Origin: Alphaproteobacteria bacterium
GTDB taxonomy: Bacteria > Pseudomonadota > Alphaproteobacteria > JAAEOK01
Reading direction: 5' to 3'
Length of the DNA: 64,000 bases
Assembly: GCA_024244705.1 (NCBI GenBank)
Contig: JAAEOK010000036.1
Location: 124,001 to 188,000, forward strand
Shown here: piece by piece, positions 9,613 to 18,510 of the stretch
Layout: each line of letters begins with the position of its first letter
Position numbering within the stretch: the first letter of the stretch is position 1
Notes under the pieces: generated by a model
Told to the model about the DNA's origin: nothing
Database searches by the model: none
What the model saw: only the letters and a program-made list of their open reading frames with translations
Program-made: the position numbers and the translations under genes

Positions 9613-9884
9613 TAGAGCGCTATGTGTCTATGTAGAAGCAATTCTGTTGCGGCTTGGGGGCGGCGGCCCGCGATGCGCCGTCCGAAAAGCGATGCCGAAG
9701 CATCGGGTGAGGACGGCAACGACGCGGACGCCCGCCCAAACGCAACCCTGTCGGGCCGGGACCTGTTTCGCCATGACGGCGTCAACCGCCTCGACCGTAT
9801 GCCGGATACGCTCAGCGGCGCTTTCCTGGTCATGGCGAAAAATGCCTCCGGCAGAATGGTTCTACATGGACACATAGTGCTCTA
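9613..9884. mobile_element. MITE-like element with about 32-bp terminal inverted repeats and TA target duplication
   Basis: Left end 9614-9646 and right end 9852-9883 are near-perfect inverted repeats: AGAGCGCTATGTGTC at the left matches AGAGCACTATGTGTC read from the right, and similarity continues through ATGTAGAA to ATTCTG. A TA dinucleotide flanks both ends (9613-9614 and 9883-9884), the usual target duplication of IS630/mariner-type elements. The roughly 200-base interior has no convincing gene, so this is a non-autonomous miniature element. It sits between mmsA and the HMG-CoA-lyase-like gene in the same operon. Confidence 0.82.
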
Positions 9885-11381
9885 CTTCATGGTCGGGATG
9901 ACGAATTCGGCGCCGGCGCGGATGCCGGTCGGCCAGCGTGAGGTGATGGTCTTCATCTTGGTGTAGAAGCGCACCCCTTCGGGCCCGTGCATGTTGTGGT
10001 CGCCGAACAGCGAGTTCTTCCAGCCGCCGAAGCTGTGATAGGCGACCGGGACCGGGATCGGCACGTTGATGCCGACCATGCCGATCTGGATGTTGCTGGC
10101 GAAATTGCGCGCGGCGTCGCCGTCACGGGTAAAGATCGCGGTGCCGTTGCCGAATTCGTGCTCGTTGACCAGGCCGACCGCGGTGTCGTAATCGGGCGCG
10201 CGCACCACGGACAGCACCGGACCGAAGATCTCTTCCTTGTAGATCTTCATGTCGGGGGTCACGCGGTCGAACAGGCAACCGCCGATGAAGAACCCATCCT
10301 CGTAGCCCTGCATGGTGAAATCACGCCCGTCGACGACGAGATCGGCGCCTTCAGAGACGCCGGAATCGATATAGCCGCGGACCCGGTCGAGCGCCTGGCG
10401 GGTGACCAGCGGACCCATTTCAACGTCGCGGTCCATGCCGGGTCCGATCTTGAGCTGCCGCACCCTTGGCGCCAGCCGTTCGACCAGATCGTCGGCGACG
10501 GCGTCACCGACCGCGACGGCGACCGAGATCGCCATGCAGCGCTCGCCGGCAGAGCCGTAACCGGCGCCGATCAGCGCATCGGTCGCCTGTTCCATGTCGG
10601 CGTCGGGCATGACGACCATGTGGTTCTTGGCGCCGCCCAGCGCCTGCACCCGCTTTCCGTTGCCGCAGCCGGTCTGGTAAATGTAGCGTGCGATCGGCGT
10701 CGAGCCGACGAAGCTGACCGCTTTGATATCCGGGTGGTTGAGGATGCCGTCGACCGCTTCCTTGTCGCCCTGGACGACGTTGAAGACGCCCTTCGGCACG
10801 CCCGCCTCTTCGAGCAGCTCGGCCAGGATCAGAGCCGTCGAGGGGTCGCGCTCCGATGGCTTGAGGATGAAGGTGTTTCCGCAGGCGAGCGCCATCGGAT
10901 ACATCCACATCGGCACCATGCAGGGAAAATTGAACGGCGTGATTCCGGCGACCACGCCCAATGGCTGGCGCATCGAATAGCTGTCGACGCCGGTGCCGAC
11001 ATTTTCGGTGGTCTCGCCCTTGAGAAGGTGGGGAATGCCGACGGCGAATTCGACGACTTCGATGCCGCGGATCAGCTCGCCGTGGGAATCGCTGATCGTC
11101 TTGCCATGTTCGATGGTGATCGCTTCGGCGACCCGGTCGGCGTTTTCTTCGAGCAGGTTCTTGTACTTCCACAGCATCCGAGCACGCTGGATGGGCGGTG
11201 TCTTGGCCCAGCCGGGGAAGGCCGCCTTGGCGGCGTCGACCGCGATCTGCAGCTCGGCGGCATTGGCCAGCGGCGCCTCGGCGATCTGTTCGCCGGTTGC
11301 CGGGTTGAATACGGGGGATGTCCGCCCGCTGGTGCCGGCGACGCGCTCGCCATTGATATAGTGCTGGATCTCGGAGACCAT
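9882..11381 (-). CDS. mmsA: CoA-acylating methylmalonate-semialdehyde dehydrogenase
   Basis: Full-length aldehyde dehydrogenase (499 residues) of the MmsA/IolA type. It converts malonate or methylmalonate semialdehyde plus CoA and NAD to acetyl- or propionyl-CoA and CO2. Seen: INGERV near the N-terminus, [11 protein letters not shown], and the catalytic cysteine in [10 protein letters not shown]. Start ATG 11381 follows an excellent AGGAGGA ribosome site. The stop TAG is hybrid: TA is the target duplication and G the first base of the inserted element, so the C-terminus (FVIPTMK) is intact. Confidence 0.93.
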   Translation of the reverse strand: MVSEIQHYINGERVAGTSGRTSPVFNPATGEQIAEAPLANAAELQIAVDAAKAAFPGWAKTPPIQRARMLWKYKNLLEENADRVAEAITIEHGKTISDSHGELIRGIEVVEFAVGIPHLLKGETTENVGTGVDSYSMRQPLGVVAGITPFNFPCMVPMWMYPMALACGNTFILKPSERDPSTALILAELLEEAGVPKGVFNVVQGDKEAVDGILNHPDIKAVSFVGSTPIARYIYQTGCGNGKRVQALGGAKNHMVVMPDADMEQATDALIGAGYGSAGERCMAISVAVAVGDAVADDLVERLAPRVRQLKIGPGMDRDVEMGPLVTRQALDRVRGYIDSGVSEGADLVVDGRDFTMQGYEDGFFIGGCLFDRVTPDMKIYKEEIFGPVLSVVRAPDYDTAVGLVNEHEFGNGTAIFTRDGDAARNFASNIQIGMVGINVPIPVPVAYHSFGGWKNSLFGDHNMHGPEGVRFYTKMKTITSRWPTGIRAGAEFVIPTMK

Positions 11382-11525
11382 CGGCTTTCCTCCTCCTATC
11401 GGCGTCGGACGCGCCCGGCCAGACGGGCCGTCCGGATCATTTTCCCTGCGTACGCGGTTGATACGCCGCGCGGCGCCCTCTTGCAACCGGCTCGCGACCT
11501 CGATCAGCGGCGTTTTCGTCGGATA

Positions 11526-12605
11526 TCAAAACTCGATCACGTTGCGCAGGGCTTCGCCGCGCTTGACGGCGGCGATGGCCTCGTTGATCTGGTCCAACCG
11601 ATAGCGCCCCGATATCAGCTCGTCGAGCTTGAGGCTGCCGTCGCGGTAGAGGGCGATCAGCTTCGGGATGTCGGTCCGCAGCCGCGTCGACCCCATATTG
11701 CTGCCGAGGATGCGCTGCCCGTCAAAGGCGAAGTCGGCCGCCTCGATCTCGAGCTTGACGCCGGAGGCGGGCATGCCAACGACGACCAGCGTACCGGCCC
11801 GGCGCAGCAGGCCGAGGCCTTGCTCCATGGCCGCCTTACTGCCGACGGTGACGAAGACGTAGTCGGCACCGCGTCCTTGGGTCAGTTCGCGGACTCTTGC
11901 AGCCGCGTCTTGATTGGCGGCATCGATCGCGTGGCTCGCGCCGAAGGCGATGGCCGCCACCAGCTTGTCGGCGGCGAGGTCAATGGCGATGATGGGATCG
12001 CCCCCGCTCAGCGCCGCCCCCTGCACGGCGTTGAGGCCGACCCCGCCGGTGCCGATGACGACGACCGAGCTGCCGGCGGGTACCCGCGCGGTATTGACCA
12101 CTGCGCCGAAGCCGGTGATGACGCCGCAGGCCAGGAGCGCGGCGCTGTCGAGTGGCATGTCGTCCGGCACCGGCTCGATCTGTGACTGATCCACGGTGAC
12201 GTATTCGGCGAAAGCGCCGGTCTGCATTCCCTGATCGATGGCTTCGCCGTTCGACGCAGTTAGTGGCGAACGGGCGTCCAGGGCCAGGTCGCCGTCGCAG
12301 AGATAAGGCGCATCCTGGGCGCAGGCGGGACAGGCGCCGCAGGCGCGGAGCAGGGTGACGATCACCGGATCGCCGGCCTCGACCCGGTCGACGCCGGCTC
12401 CGACCACGTCGATGACACCGGCCGCCTCGTGGCCGTAAACCGCCGGCAGGTCGCCGCCCCAGGCGCCATCGGCGTAATGAATGTCCGAATGGCAGATCGC
12501 GCAGGCCGCCAGCTTGACCTTGACCTCGCCGGGACCGGGCGGCGCGATCTCGACTTCCTCGATGGTCAGCGGTTGACCGAAGGCGCGGCAGATTGCGGCC
12601 TTCAT
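11526..12605 (-). CDS. Zinc-dependent alcohol dehydrogenase (MDR family)
   Basis: Medium-chain dehydrogenase/reductase of about 360 residues. Catalytic-zinc ligands are visible (CAICHSD and GHEAAG), structural-zinc cysteines in CGACPACAQDAPYLC, and the NAD-binding motif GTGGVGLNAVQG. It probably oxidises an alcohol to an aldehyde or ketone upstream of the semialdehyde dehydrogenase in the same cluster. The start at 12605 is set by the family N-terminus MKAAICRAFG; longer frames exist but lack similarity. Confidence 0.9.
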   Translation of the reverse strand: MKAAICRAFGQPLTIEEVEIAPPGPGEVKVKLAACAICHSDIHYADGAWGGDLPAVYGHEAAGVIDVVGAGVDRVEAGDPVIVTLLRACGACPACAQDAPYLCDGDLALDARSPLTASNGEAIDQGMQTGAFAEYVTVDQSQIEPVPDDMPLDSAALLACGVITGFGAVVNTARVPAGSSVVVIGTGGVGLNAVQGAALSGGDPIIAIDLAADKLVAAIAFGASHAIDAANQDAAARVRELTQGRGADYVFVTVGSKAAMEQGLGLLRRAGTLVVVGMPASGVKLEIEAADFAFDGQRILGSNMGSTRLRTDIPKLIALYRDGSLKLDELISGRYRLDQINEAIAAVKRGEALRNVIEF

Positions 12606-12657
12606 CGGCGTACTCCCGGATCGGTGGCGTGGCACGAGTGGCTCCCGGCGCTCATCG

Positions 12658-13842
12658 TCATAATGGCTGCTCGACCGTCTCGAGATGCAGCCCATCGCCG
12701 GAATAGGGATGCGCGGCGGCCACCTCCTCGTCGAGCTCGACACCGAGACCGGGCGCGCCGGAGGGGATGACGTAGCCGTCCTCCCAGCGCACCCCGGTCT
12801 TGAGGATCTCGCGGTGGAATCCGCTCCAATCCTGGATGCCCTCGAGGATCAGGAAATTGGGGCTACAGGTGCCGATCTGGATATTGGCGGCACCGACCAC
12901 CGGTCCGCAATAGAGATGGGGCGCGATCTGGGCGTAGTGAGCTTCGGCCATGCCGGCGATCTTCTTGGCTTCGAGGAGGCCGCCGCAACGGCCCAGGTTT
13001 ACCTGCAGGATCGACGCCGCGCCGCTTTCGAGAACCCGGGCGAATTCGTACTTCGATGCCAGCCGTTCGCCGGTGGCGATCGGGATCGTCGTTTGCCGCG
13101 CGACTGCCGCCATCGCCTCGGGGTTTTCCGGCGGCACCGGCTCCTCGAGCCACAGTGGATCGTAGGGTTCCAATCGCCGCGCCAGGCGAAGCGCGCTCGA
13201 TGGGGTCATCTGGCCGTGGGTGCCAAAGAGGAGATCGGCCCGATCGCCGACGGCATCACGGATCTTGCTGGCGAATTGTTCCGCGCGGTCGAGCGATTCC
13301 AGGGAAAGCTGGCGCGGATCATAGGCGGTATAGGGCCCCACCGGATCGAACTTGACCGCGGTGAAACCCCGTGCGACGGCTTCGGCGGCACGCTCCGCGG
13401 CGAGGTCCGGGTCGCGGTAAACGTCGGTCCTATCGCCGCCCCGCGGATAGAGATAGGTATAGCTGCGCAAGCGCTCGTGAACCCGCCCGCCCAAGAGTTC
13501 GTAGGCCGGGCGCCCAACCTCCTTGCCGACGATATCCCAACACGCCATTTCGATGCCGCTCAGGATGCCCATGACCGAGAGGTCGGAGCGTTGCGTATAG
13601 CCGGCGGAATAGATCGTGCGCCACAAATGTTCGATGCGAAACGGGTCGGCGCCGATCACCTTGCGGGCGCATACATCTTCGATCATGGCGGCGACCACGT
13701 GCGGATCGAACGGCACCGCATAAACCTCCCCCCAACCGACGATACCGCTGTCCGTCCCAAGTTTCAGGAACACCCAGTAGGGTCCGCCGAAATGGGGTGG
13801 CGGATTCGCCACGACGTAGGTCTTGATGTCCGTGATCTTCAT
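12658..13842 (-). CDS. Mandelate racemase / muconate lactonizing enzyme family protein (sugar-acid dehydratase-like)
   Basis: Enolase-superfamily protein of about 394 residues. Seen: N-terminal capping domain MKITDIKTYVVANPPP, barrel strand AVKFDPVGP, acidic ligand strands ending LWLEEPVPPEN and ATGERLASK, and the histidine region QIAPHLYCG. These fit the galactonate/mandelate branch, which takes a proton from carbon alpha to a carboxylate. Dehydration of a sugar acid is likely, but cycloisomerase activity cannot be excluded. It is probably first in the minus-strand catabolic cluster and is divergent from the TauE-type permease. Confidence 0.87.
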   Translation of the reverse strand: MKITDIKTYVVANPPPHFGGPYWVFLKLGTDSGIVGWGEVYAVPFDPHVVAAMIEDVCARKVIGADPFRIEHLWRTIYSAGYTQRSDLSVMGILSGIEMACWDIVGKEVGRPAYELLGGRVHERLRSYTYLYPRGGDRTDVYRDPDLAAERAAEAVARGFTAVKFDPVGPYTAYDPRQLSLESLDRAEQFASKIRDAVGDRADLLFGTHGQMTPSSALRLARRLEPYDPLWLEEPVPPENPEAMAAVARQTTIPIATGERLASKYEFARVLESGAASILQVNLGRCGGLLEAKKIAGMAEAHYAQIAPHLYCGPVVGAANIQIGTCSPNFLILEGIQDWSGFHREILKTGVRWEDGYVIPSGAPGLGVELDEEVAAAHPYSGDGLHLETVEQPL

Positions 13843-14011
13843 GCGCGCCGCGTTCCCCGCCAACTACCGATTTCATAGGCGCATTCGCGCGCCGCTTGCA
13901 ATAATAGTTAGCGGGTCGCGGCCTCGCGGTGCGCTTCTCGGCGCCGGTTTGGGCGCCCGGCAAGCGAAGCGCCGCTGGACATATCGCGGTCATCGCGTGA
14001 GGTTGGATGGA

Positions 14012-14755
14012 ATGTGGACGCCTGAAACGCTCGCCGTCATCTGCGCGATTTTTCTCCTCGCCGGATTCGCCAAGGGAATCGTGGGCTTCGGACTGCCAAC
14101 CGTTTCATTGGCCTTGTTGACCGTGTTGTTCGGGCTGACCGAGGCGATGGCGCTGATGGTCATCCCGGCCTTCCTGACCAACGTATGGCAGGGGGTGGTG
14201 GGCCCGGATTTCAAGGTCGTGCTGCGCCGGTTGTGGCCTTTATTGGGTGCCGGTGCGGCGGCGATTTGGCTGGCGGTTATCCTGCTCGCGCAGTGGGATG
14301 CCACGATCCTGTCCGGTGTTCTCGGACTCCTGCTCTGCGTCTATGCGGGCTATGGCCTGGCGGCGCCCCGCGTCGACCTGGCCGGCGGATCGGAACGCTG
14401 GCTTGGCCCCCTCGTCGGTGCCGTTTCGGGTCTCGTCACTGGGCTTACGGGATCGGCGGTAATCCCCGCGGTGCCCTATTTCCAGGCGCTCGGCCTGTCG
14501 CGGCATGCGTTGGTGCAGGCCATGGGGGTATGGTTCGCGCTGGCCACGCTGGTGCTCGGCGTGTCGTTGCGGCGGCATGACATGCTGCCGGCCGATTTGG
14601 CCCTGTTGTCACTCGTTGCGCTCGCCCCCGCAATCCTCGGCATGATCGCCGGCCAACGCGTGCGCCATCGCGTATCGGAAGTCCGGTTCCGAATCGTGTT
14701 CCTGTGGGCGCTGTTCCTGCTCGGCGCCTATATCGCGATCAGGTCGTTGGTGTGA
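14012..14755 (+). CDS. TauE/SafE family anion permease
   Basis: About 247 residues with seven or eight predicted membrane helices. Family signs are the N-terminal LAGFAKGIVGFGLPT and the second repeat VSGLVTGLTGSAVIPAVPYF. These inner-membrane proteins are thought to export sulfite or organosulfur/organic anions. ATG 14012 is chosen because the preceding TGGATGGA can serve as ribosome site and the first helix begins a few residues in. It is divergent from the enolase-superfamily gene, so it may move a substrate or product of that pathway. Confidence 0.85.
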   Translation: MWTPETLAVICAIFLLAGFAKGIVGFGLPTVSLALLTVLFGLTEAMALMVIPAFLTNVWQGVVGPDFKVVLRRLWPLLGAGAAAIWLAVILLAQWDATILSGVLGLLLCVYAGYGLAAPRVDLAGGSERWLGPLVGAVSGLVTGLTGSAVIPAVPYFQALGLSRHALVQAMGVWFALATLVLGVSLRRHDMLPADLALLSLVALAPAILGMIAGQRVRHRVSEVRFRIVFLWALFLLGAYIAIRSLV

Positions 14756-14897
14756 CGGTTGGGGTCGGTGCCGATGTCGAGATTGCCGGTCGGCACTCCT
14801 CGGCAGGTGTATTATAGTACGTAACCATCGCGCCAATGCGGATAGGTCGCATCCAGCGGTTGTCGGACGTACCGAGCAAGGAGGTTTTCGGGAAGTC

Positions 14898-15569
14898 ATG
14901 GACCACGTGGCTAAGAATCGACTGAACCCGGCTGGCCGGCGTCTCTCGAGGATTCGGGCATTGGCCATTTCGGCGCTGGCGGTGCTCGCCTTCGTCTCAT
15001 TAGGTGGGCCGCCCGCCGATGCTGAAGTGAAGCGTGTCGGCTGGGTCGTGCAACAGGTCGGCGCCGCAACAAGCGAGCGCGCCGGTCACCGGGTGATCTT
15101 GGCGATCGGTGCCTCGGTCTATCGTGCCGACGTAATTCGTACTGCCGAAGACGGTCGAGTCAAGGTGGAGTTCGCCGACGGGACGATCGTCGCAGTCGGC
15201 GGTGGCGGCGAACTCGTGGTCGCCGAATATGCCGTCGACGGAGACGACCGCCTTGGCGCGATCCTATCTCTCCTACGCGGGATTATCCGCGCCACCGTCG
15301 CGGCCGCCCTGCCGTCGGCCGAGTTCGAGGTCGAGACCCGGGCGGCTGTGGCTTCGGTGCGGTCAACCGACTTCATGGTCGAAGCCGAGGACGGGCACAG
15401 CGCGGTGGTCGTTCTCGACGGTCGGGTTGCGGTGGCGGCAGGCGCTGGTGCCGTCGTCCTCGGCCCAGGCGAGGGCACCGACGTCGATCAGGGAGCGTCG
15501 CCGACGCAGCCCAAGTCATGGGGACGGAAACGCGTCGATTCGTTTATCGCGCGGACCAGACTGCCCTGA
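14898..15569 (+). CDS. FecR-domain exported protein
   Basis: About 223 residues. A basic N-terminus and hydrophobic stretch ending GGPPADA act as signal peptide or anchor. The rest is a FecR domain: GWVVQQVGAA, SVYRADVIRT, GRVKVEFADGT, then ASVRSTDFMVE and VVVLDGRVAV. Start ATG 14898 has a strong AAGGAGG site. The next gene is a CHASE2 cyclase 14 bases downstream. FecR plus CHASE2-cyclase pairs recur in Proteobacteria and probably form a periplasmic sensing pair; the ligand is unknown. Confidence 0.87.
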   Translation: MDHVAKNRLNPAGRRLSRIRALAISALAVLAFVSLGGPPADAEVKRVGWVVQQVGAATSERAGHRVILAIGASVYRADVIRTAEDGRVKVEFADGTIVAVGGGGELVVAEYAVDGDDRLGAILSLLRGIIRATVAAALPSAEFEVETRAAVASVRSTDFMVEAEDGHSAVVVLDGRVAVAAGAGAVVLGPGEGTDVDQGASPTQPKSWGRKRVDSFIARTRLP

Positions 15570-15583
15570 AAAATTAGCCCGCC

Positions 15584-17632
15584 ATGTTGCCCCGGCTGAC
15601 ACACGCCATTATCGCGCTGGCCGTTAGCTTGGCGGTGTTGTTGGCATACATGACTTTGGGCAAGGCACCGCTCTTTGCCGATCTCGAAAGCGAGGCGCTC
15701 AACACTCGGTTTCGGCTGCGTGGCACAATCCGGCCGGGTCCCGAGACGGTGATCGTGATGATCGATGACACGACGGTTGCCGAGCTCGGGCAATGGCCGT
15801 TGTCGCGCGAATATATGGCCGAGGCGGTCGATAGATTGGCCGCCTCCGGCGCCCGCGTGATCATCTTCGATCTTCTGTTTTCGGAGCCCGAATCTGCATT
15901 GTCGCCGGTCCTCGATGCGGCTCTGCGGGCTGCCAGGGAACAGCTGGAGGCCTTCGGATCACCGGTATCGATGGAGCTCGACCGCATCCTGCGCGCCGAC
16001 GAACCCGATCGCCATTTTGCGAATTCCATCGCGAAGGCGGGGAACGTGTTGATCCCGTATGCCTTCGTCTTCAGCGCCGTCGACGCAAACGAGATGGCAG
16101 CGCCCAAGGCGATCGCGGATGCCGCCTATGCACGGTACCGATTGCCGCCCGGCGCGCCTCCCGTCGAATCATTGAAGCCGGTCGGATTTCTCGTGCCACC
16201 CGCCGCGATCATCGACACCGCCGCTTTTGTCGCGCACGTAACGATTGCCCTCGACTCAGACGGCAGTCTTCGCTTCGAGCATCCGGTAATCGGTCATGGC
16301 GGTGAATGGTACCCGTCATTGCCGGTTGAGGCCGTTCGCGCGTATCTGGGGCTGCCTCGGTCCGAGGTCGCCGCCGCATTCGGCGAGGGGATCGAAATCG
16401 GCGGTCGCTTCTTTGCCACCGACGGCAATATGCGGCTGCCGGTTAACCACTATGGGCCGACGGGAACGTTTCCGACCTATTCGTTTGTCGATCTGATCCG
16501 CGGACGTTTGCCCGAAGGTGTGTTCCGGGATCGCGTCGTACTCGTTGGTGGCCATGCGCTGGGCATCGGCGACACGCTGCCGTCGCCCTTTACCCAGATG
16601 CTTTCGGGCACGGAACACTATGCCACCGTGGTCGACAATTTGCTCCACGGCCGCACCCTCATACGAAACGATTTGGCGGTATCTTTGGATTTCCTGGCTA
16701 TCGTGATCGGTGGCTTGGCGGCCGCGGCGGTGGCCCGAGTTGGCTCCTTTGGGGTCTCCGCGGTGGCGTTCGTGGCGTTGTTCGCAGGTTGGAGCGGGCT
16801 CAATCTGTTCGCCTTCGCATGGGGGCATTTGTGGCTCAACTTCGTCTTTCCAAGCGGGGCGATGATCGTCAATTTTACTTGGTCCGCGCTCTATCGTGCC
16901 GTCATCGAAGAGAGGCAACGCCGACAAGCCGAGCGCCACCGGCGCAACCTGCGGCGTTATTTCTCGCCGTCCGTAGCCGATGCCTTGGCCGATCAGGACG
17001 AGGTCTTCGCGTTCGACCGCATGCAGGTCGCAGCCGTAATGTTTGTCGACATCATCGGGTCCACGCAATTCAGCGAAAGGATGGCGCCGACCGAAACGAT
17101 GAATCTTTTGCGCGGGTTTCAGCGCCGCGTCGAGCGGACCGTCTTCGCCAATAATGGCACGGTCGACAAATTTCTCGGTGACGGTGCCATGGCCTGTTTC
17201 GGAGTGCCGCAGCCTGGCCCCGACGACCCTGTCAACGCAATCACCTGTGCACGTGCCTTGGCGTCAGAGATCGCCGACTGGCGCGCGTCATTGGCCGCGG
17301 AAGGCAAGCCGCTCGTCGAAATCGGAATCGGCATTCACTATGGACCGGTGGTAATGGGCGATCTCGGCGGCGAGCAACAGTTCGCGTTCACGGTCATCGG
17401 CGATACCGTCAACGTCGCCAGCCGACTCGAGTCATTGACCCGCACCCACGACGCGACGATCGTCATATCGGAAGCCGTCATGGCGGCGGCGAAATCAGCC
17501 GATGCCTCCGAGCGCGTTCTCGATGGCTTTTCGCCTCTGCCGCCGCAGCGGATCCGGGGCCGTGATCAGGTCATGCACCTTTGGGCGTGGCGGGGTCCGA
17601 CCGCAGGAGCCGAACCGGGGACCGGAAAATGA
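15584..17632 (+). CDS. CHASE2-domain adenylate/guanylate cyclase
   Basis: 682 residues: one N-terminal helix, a large periplasmic CHASE2 domain (about 30-350), three membrane helices (about 365-440) and a cytoplasmic class III cyclase domain (about 480-640). Active-site residues are in place: metal-binding Asp in MFVDIIGSTQF and FLGDGAMACF with the adjacent Lys, and the transition-state Asn/Arg in VNVASRLE. It should make cAMP (or cGMP) in response to a periplasmic signal, likely with FecR. Its stop overlaps the start of the HAD phosphatase (ATGA). Confidence 0.92.
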   Translation: MLPRLTHAIIALAVSLAVLLAYMTLGKAPLFADLESEALNTRFRLRGTIRPGPETVIVMIDDTTVAELGQWPLSREYMAEAVDRLAASGARVIIFDLLFSEPESALSPVLDAALRAAREQLEAFGSPVSMELDRILRADEPDRHFANSIAKAGNVLIPYAFVFSAVDANEMAAPKAIADAAYARYRLPPGAPPVESLKPVGFLVPPAAIIDTAAFVAHVTIALDSDGSLRFEHPVIGHGGEWYPSLPVEAVRAYLGLPRSEVAAAFGEGIEIGGRFFATDGNMRLPVNHYGPTGTFPTYSFVDLIRGRLPEGVFRDRVVLVGGHALGIGDTLPSPFTQMLSGTEHYATVVDNLLHGRTLIRNDLAVSLDFLAIVIGGLAAAAVARVGSFGVSAVAFVALFAGWSGLNLFAFAWGHLWLNFVFPSGAMIVNFTWSALYRAVIEERQRRQAERHRRNLRRYFSPSVADALADQDEVFAFDRMQVAAVMFVDIIGSTQFSERMAPTETMNLLRGFQRRVERTVFANNGTVDKFLGDGAMACFGVPQPGPDDPVNAITCARALASEIADWRASLAAEGKPLVEIGIGIHYGPVVMGDLGGEQQFAFTVIGDTVNVASRLESLTRTHDATIVISEAVMAAAKSADASERVLDGFSPLPPQRIRGRDQVMHLWAWRGPTAGAEPGTGK

Positions 17633-18426
17633 CCGTACGCGGCGTACTTCTCGATCTCGAGGGCGTGTTGTACGAAGGCGACGCGGTCGTCGCCGGTGCG
17701 ATCGACGTCGCGCGAGGCCTCGCCGCAAGCGGTTATATATTGCGCTATCTCACCAACACGACGACCCGTCCGCGGCAAGCGATCGCCATGCGCTTGGCCG
17801 GCATGGGGCTGGTCGTCGATTCGAGGCATCTTTTTACACCGGCGATCGCCGCCCATGCATACTTGTCGGCTCACGATCTGCGCCGCCTGTACTTGGCCTG
17901 CCCGCCATCGCTGGGCGAGGATTTCGCCGGTTTCGAGTTCGACGATGAACACCCCCAGGCCGTCATCCTGGGCGACCTCTACAAGGGCTTCACCTGGGAC
18001 CTGCTCAATCGTGCCTACGGGTTCCTCGAGGCCGGTGCCCGGCTCATCGCCCTGCACAAGAACCGATATACGCGACGCGATGGGGAGGGCCTGTCGCTCG
18101 ATCTCGGACCCTTTGTCGCGGCGCTCGAATATGCCTCGGGCCAAGACGCGACGGTGGTCGGCAAGCCGTCCAAGACCTTTTTCGAGATGGCGCTGCGCGA
18201 ATTGAACCTCGGCGTGGACGAGGCCGTCATGGTCGGCGACGACCTCGAATCCGATATCGGCGGGGCCAAGCATGCGGGCTTGCGGGCGATCCAAGTGCGG
18301 ACCGGAAAATTCACCGACGGCGACGAGAAGCGTACCGACATAAGACCCGACTACCGGATCGACAGCATCCGTGACCTGCCTGGGCTGCTCGACGATTTTG
18401 CTGTGGCGGGCACGCGGATTCGCTAG
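17629..18426 (+). CDS. HAD-IIA phosphatase, LHPP-like
   Basis: 265 residues. HAD motif I reads LLDLEGVLYEG with nucleophile Asp; the +2 position is Glu rather than the usual Asp. Motif II is around YLTNTTTRP, motif III is VVGKPSKTFF and motif IV is MVGDDLESDIGGA. The overall pattern (LDLGPFVAALEYA, AIQVRTGKF) matches phospholysine/phosphohistidine inorganic pyrophosphate phosphatase (LHPP). The start overlaps the cyclase stop by four bases, implying translational coupling. Whether it acts on a protein phosphate or a small molecule is unknown. Confidence 0.86.
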   Translation: MTVRGVLLDLEGVLYEGDAVVAGAIDVARGLAASGYILRYLTNTTTRPRQAIAMRLAGMGLVVDSRHLFTPAIAAHAYLSAHDLRRLYLACPPSLGEDFAGFEFDDEHPQAVILGDLYKGFTWDLLNRAYGFLEAGARLIALHKNRYTRRDGEGLSLDLGPFVAALEYASGQDATVVGKPSKTFFEMALRELNLGVDEAVMVGDDLESDIGGAKHAGLRAIQVRTGKFTDGDEKRTDIRPDYRIDSIRDLPGLLDDFAVAGTRIR

Positions 18427-18510
18427 ATCCTTGGCCGGTTCCGGCGGGACTTCGGCCACGGCCCCGATTATCATCCCGAGCGTGTCGCCCCCGTAAGGAC
18501 GCTGTTGTCG

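Noticed and set aside
9987-12185. A 732-codon open frame on the plus strand
   Set aside because: It is a shadow of the minus-strand mmsA and alcohol dehydrogenase genes; the translation is rich in Asp, Arg and His with no motifs, and both opposite-strand genes have full catalytic motifs.
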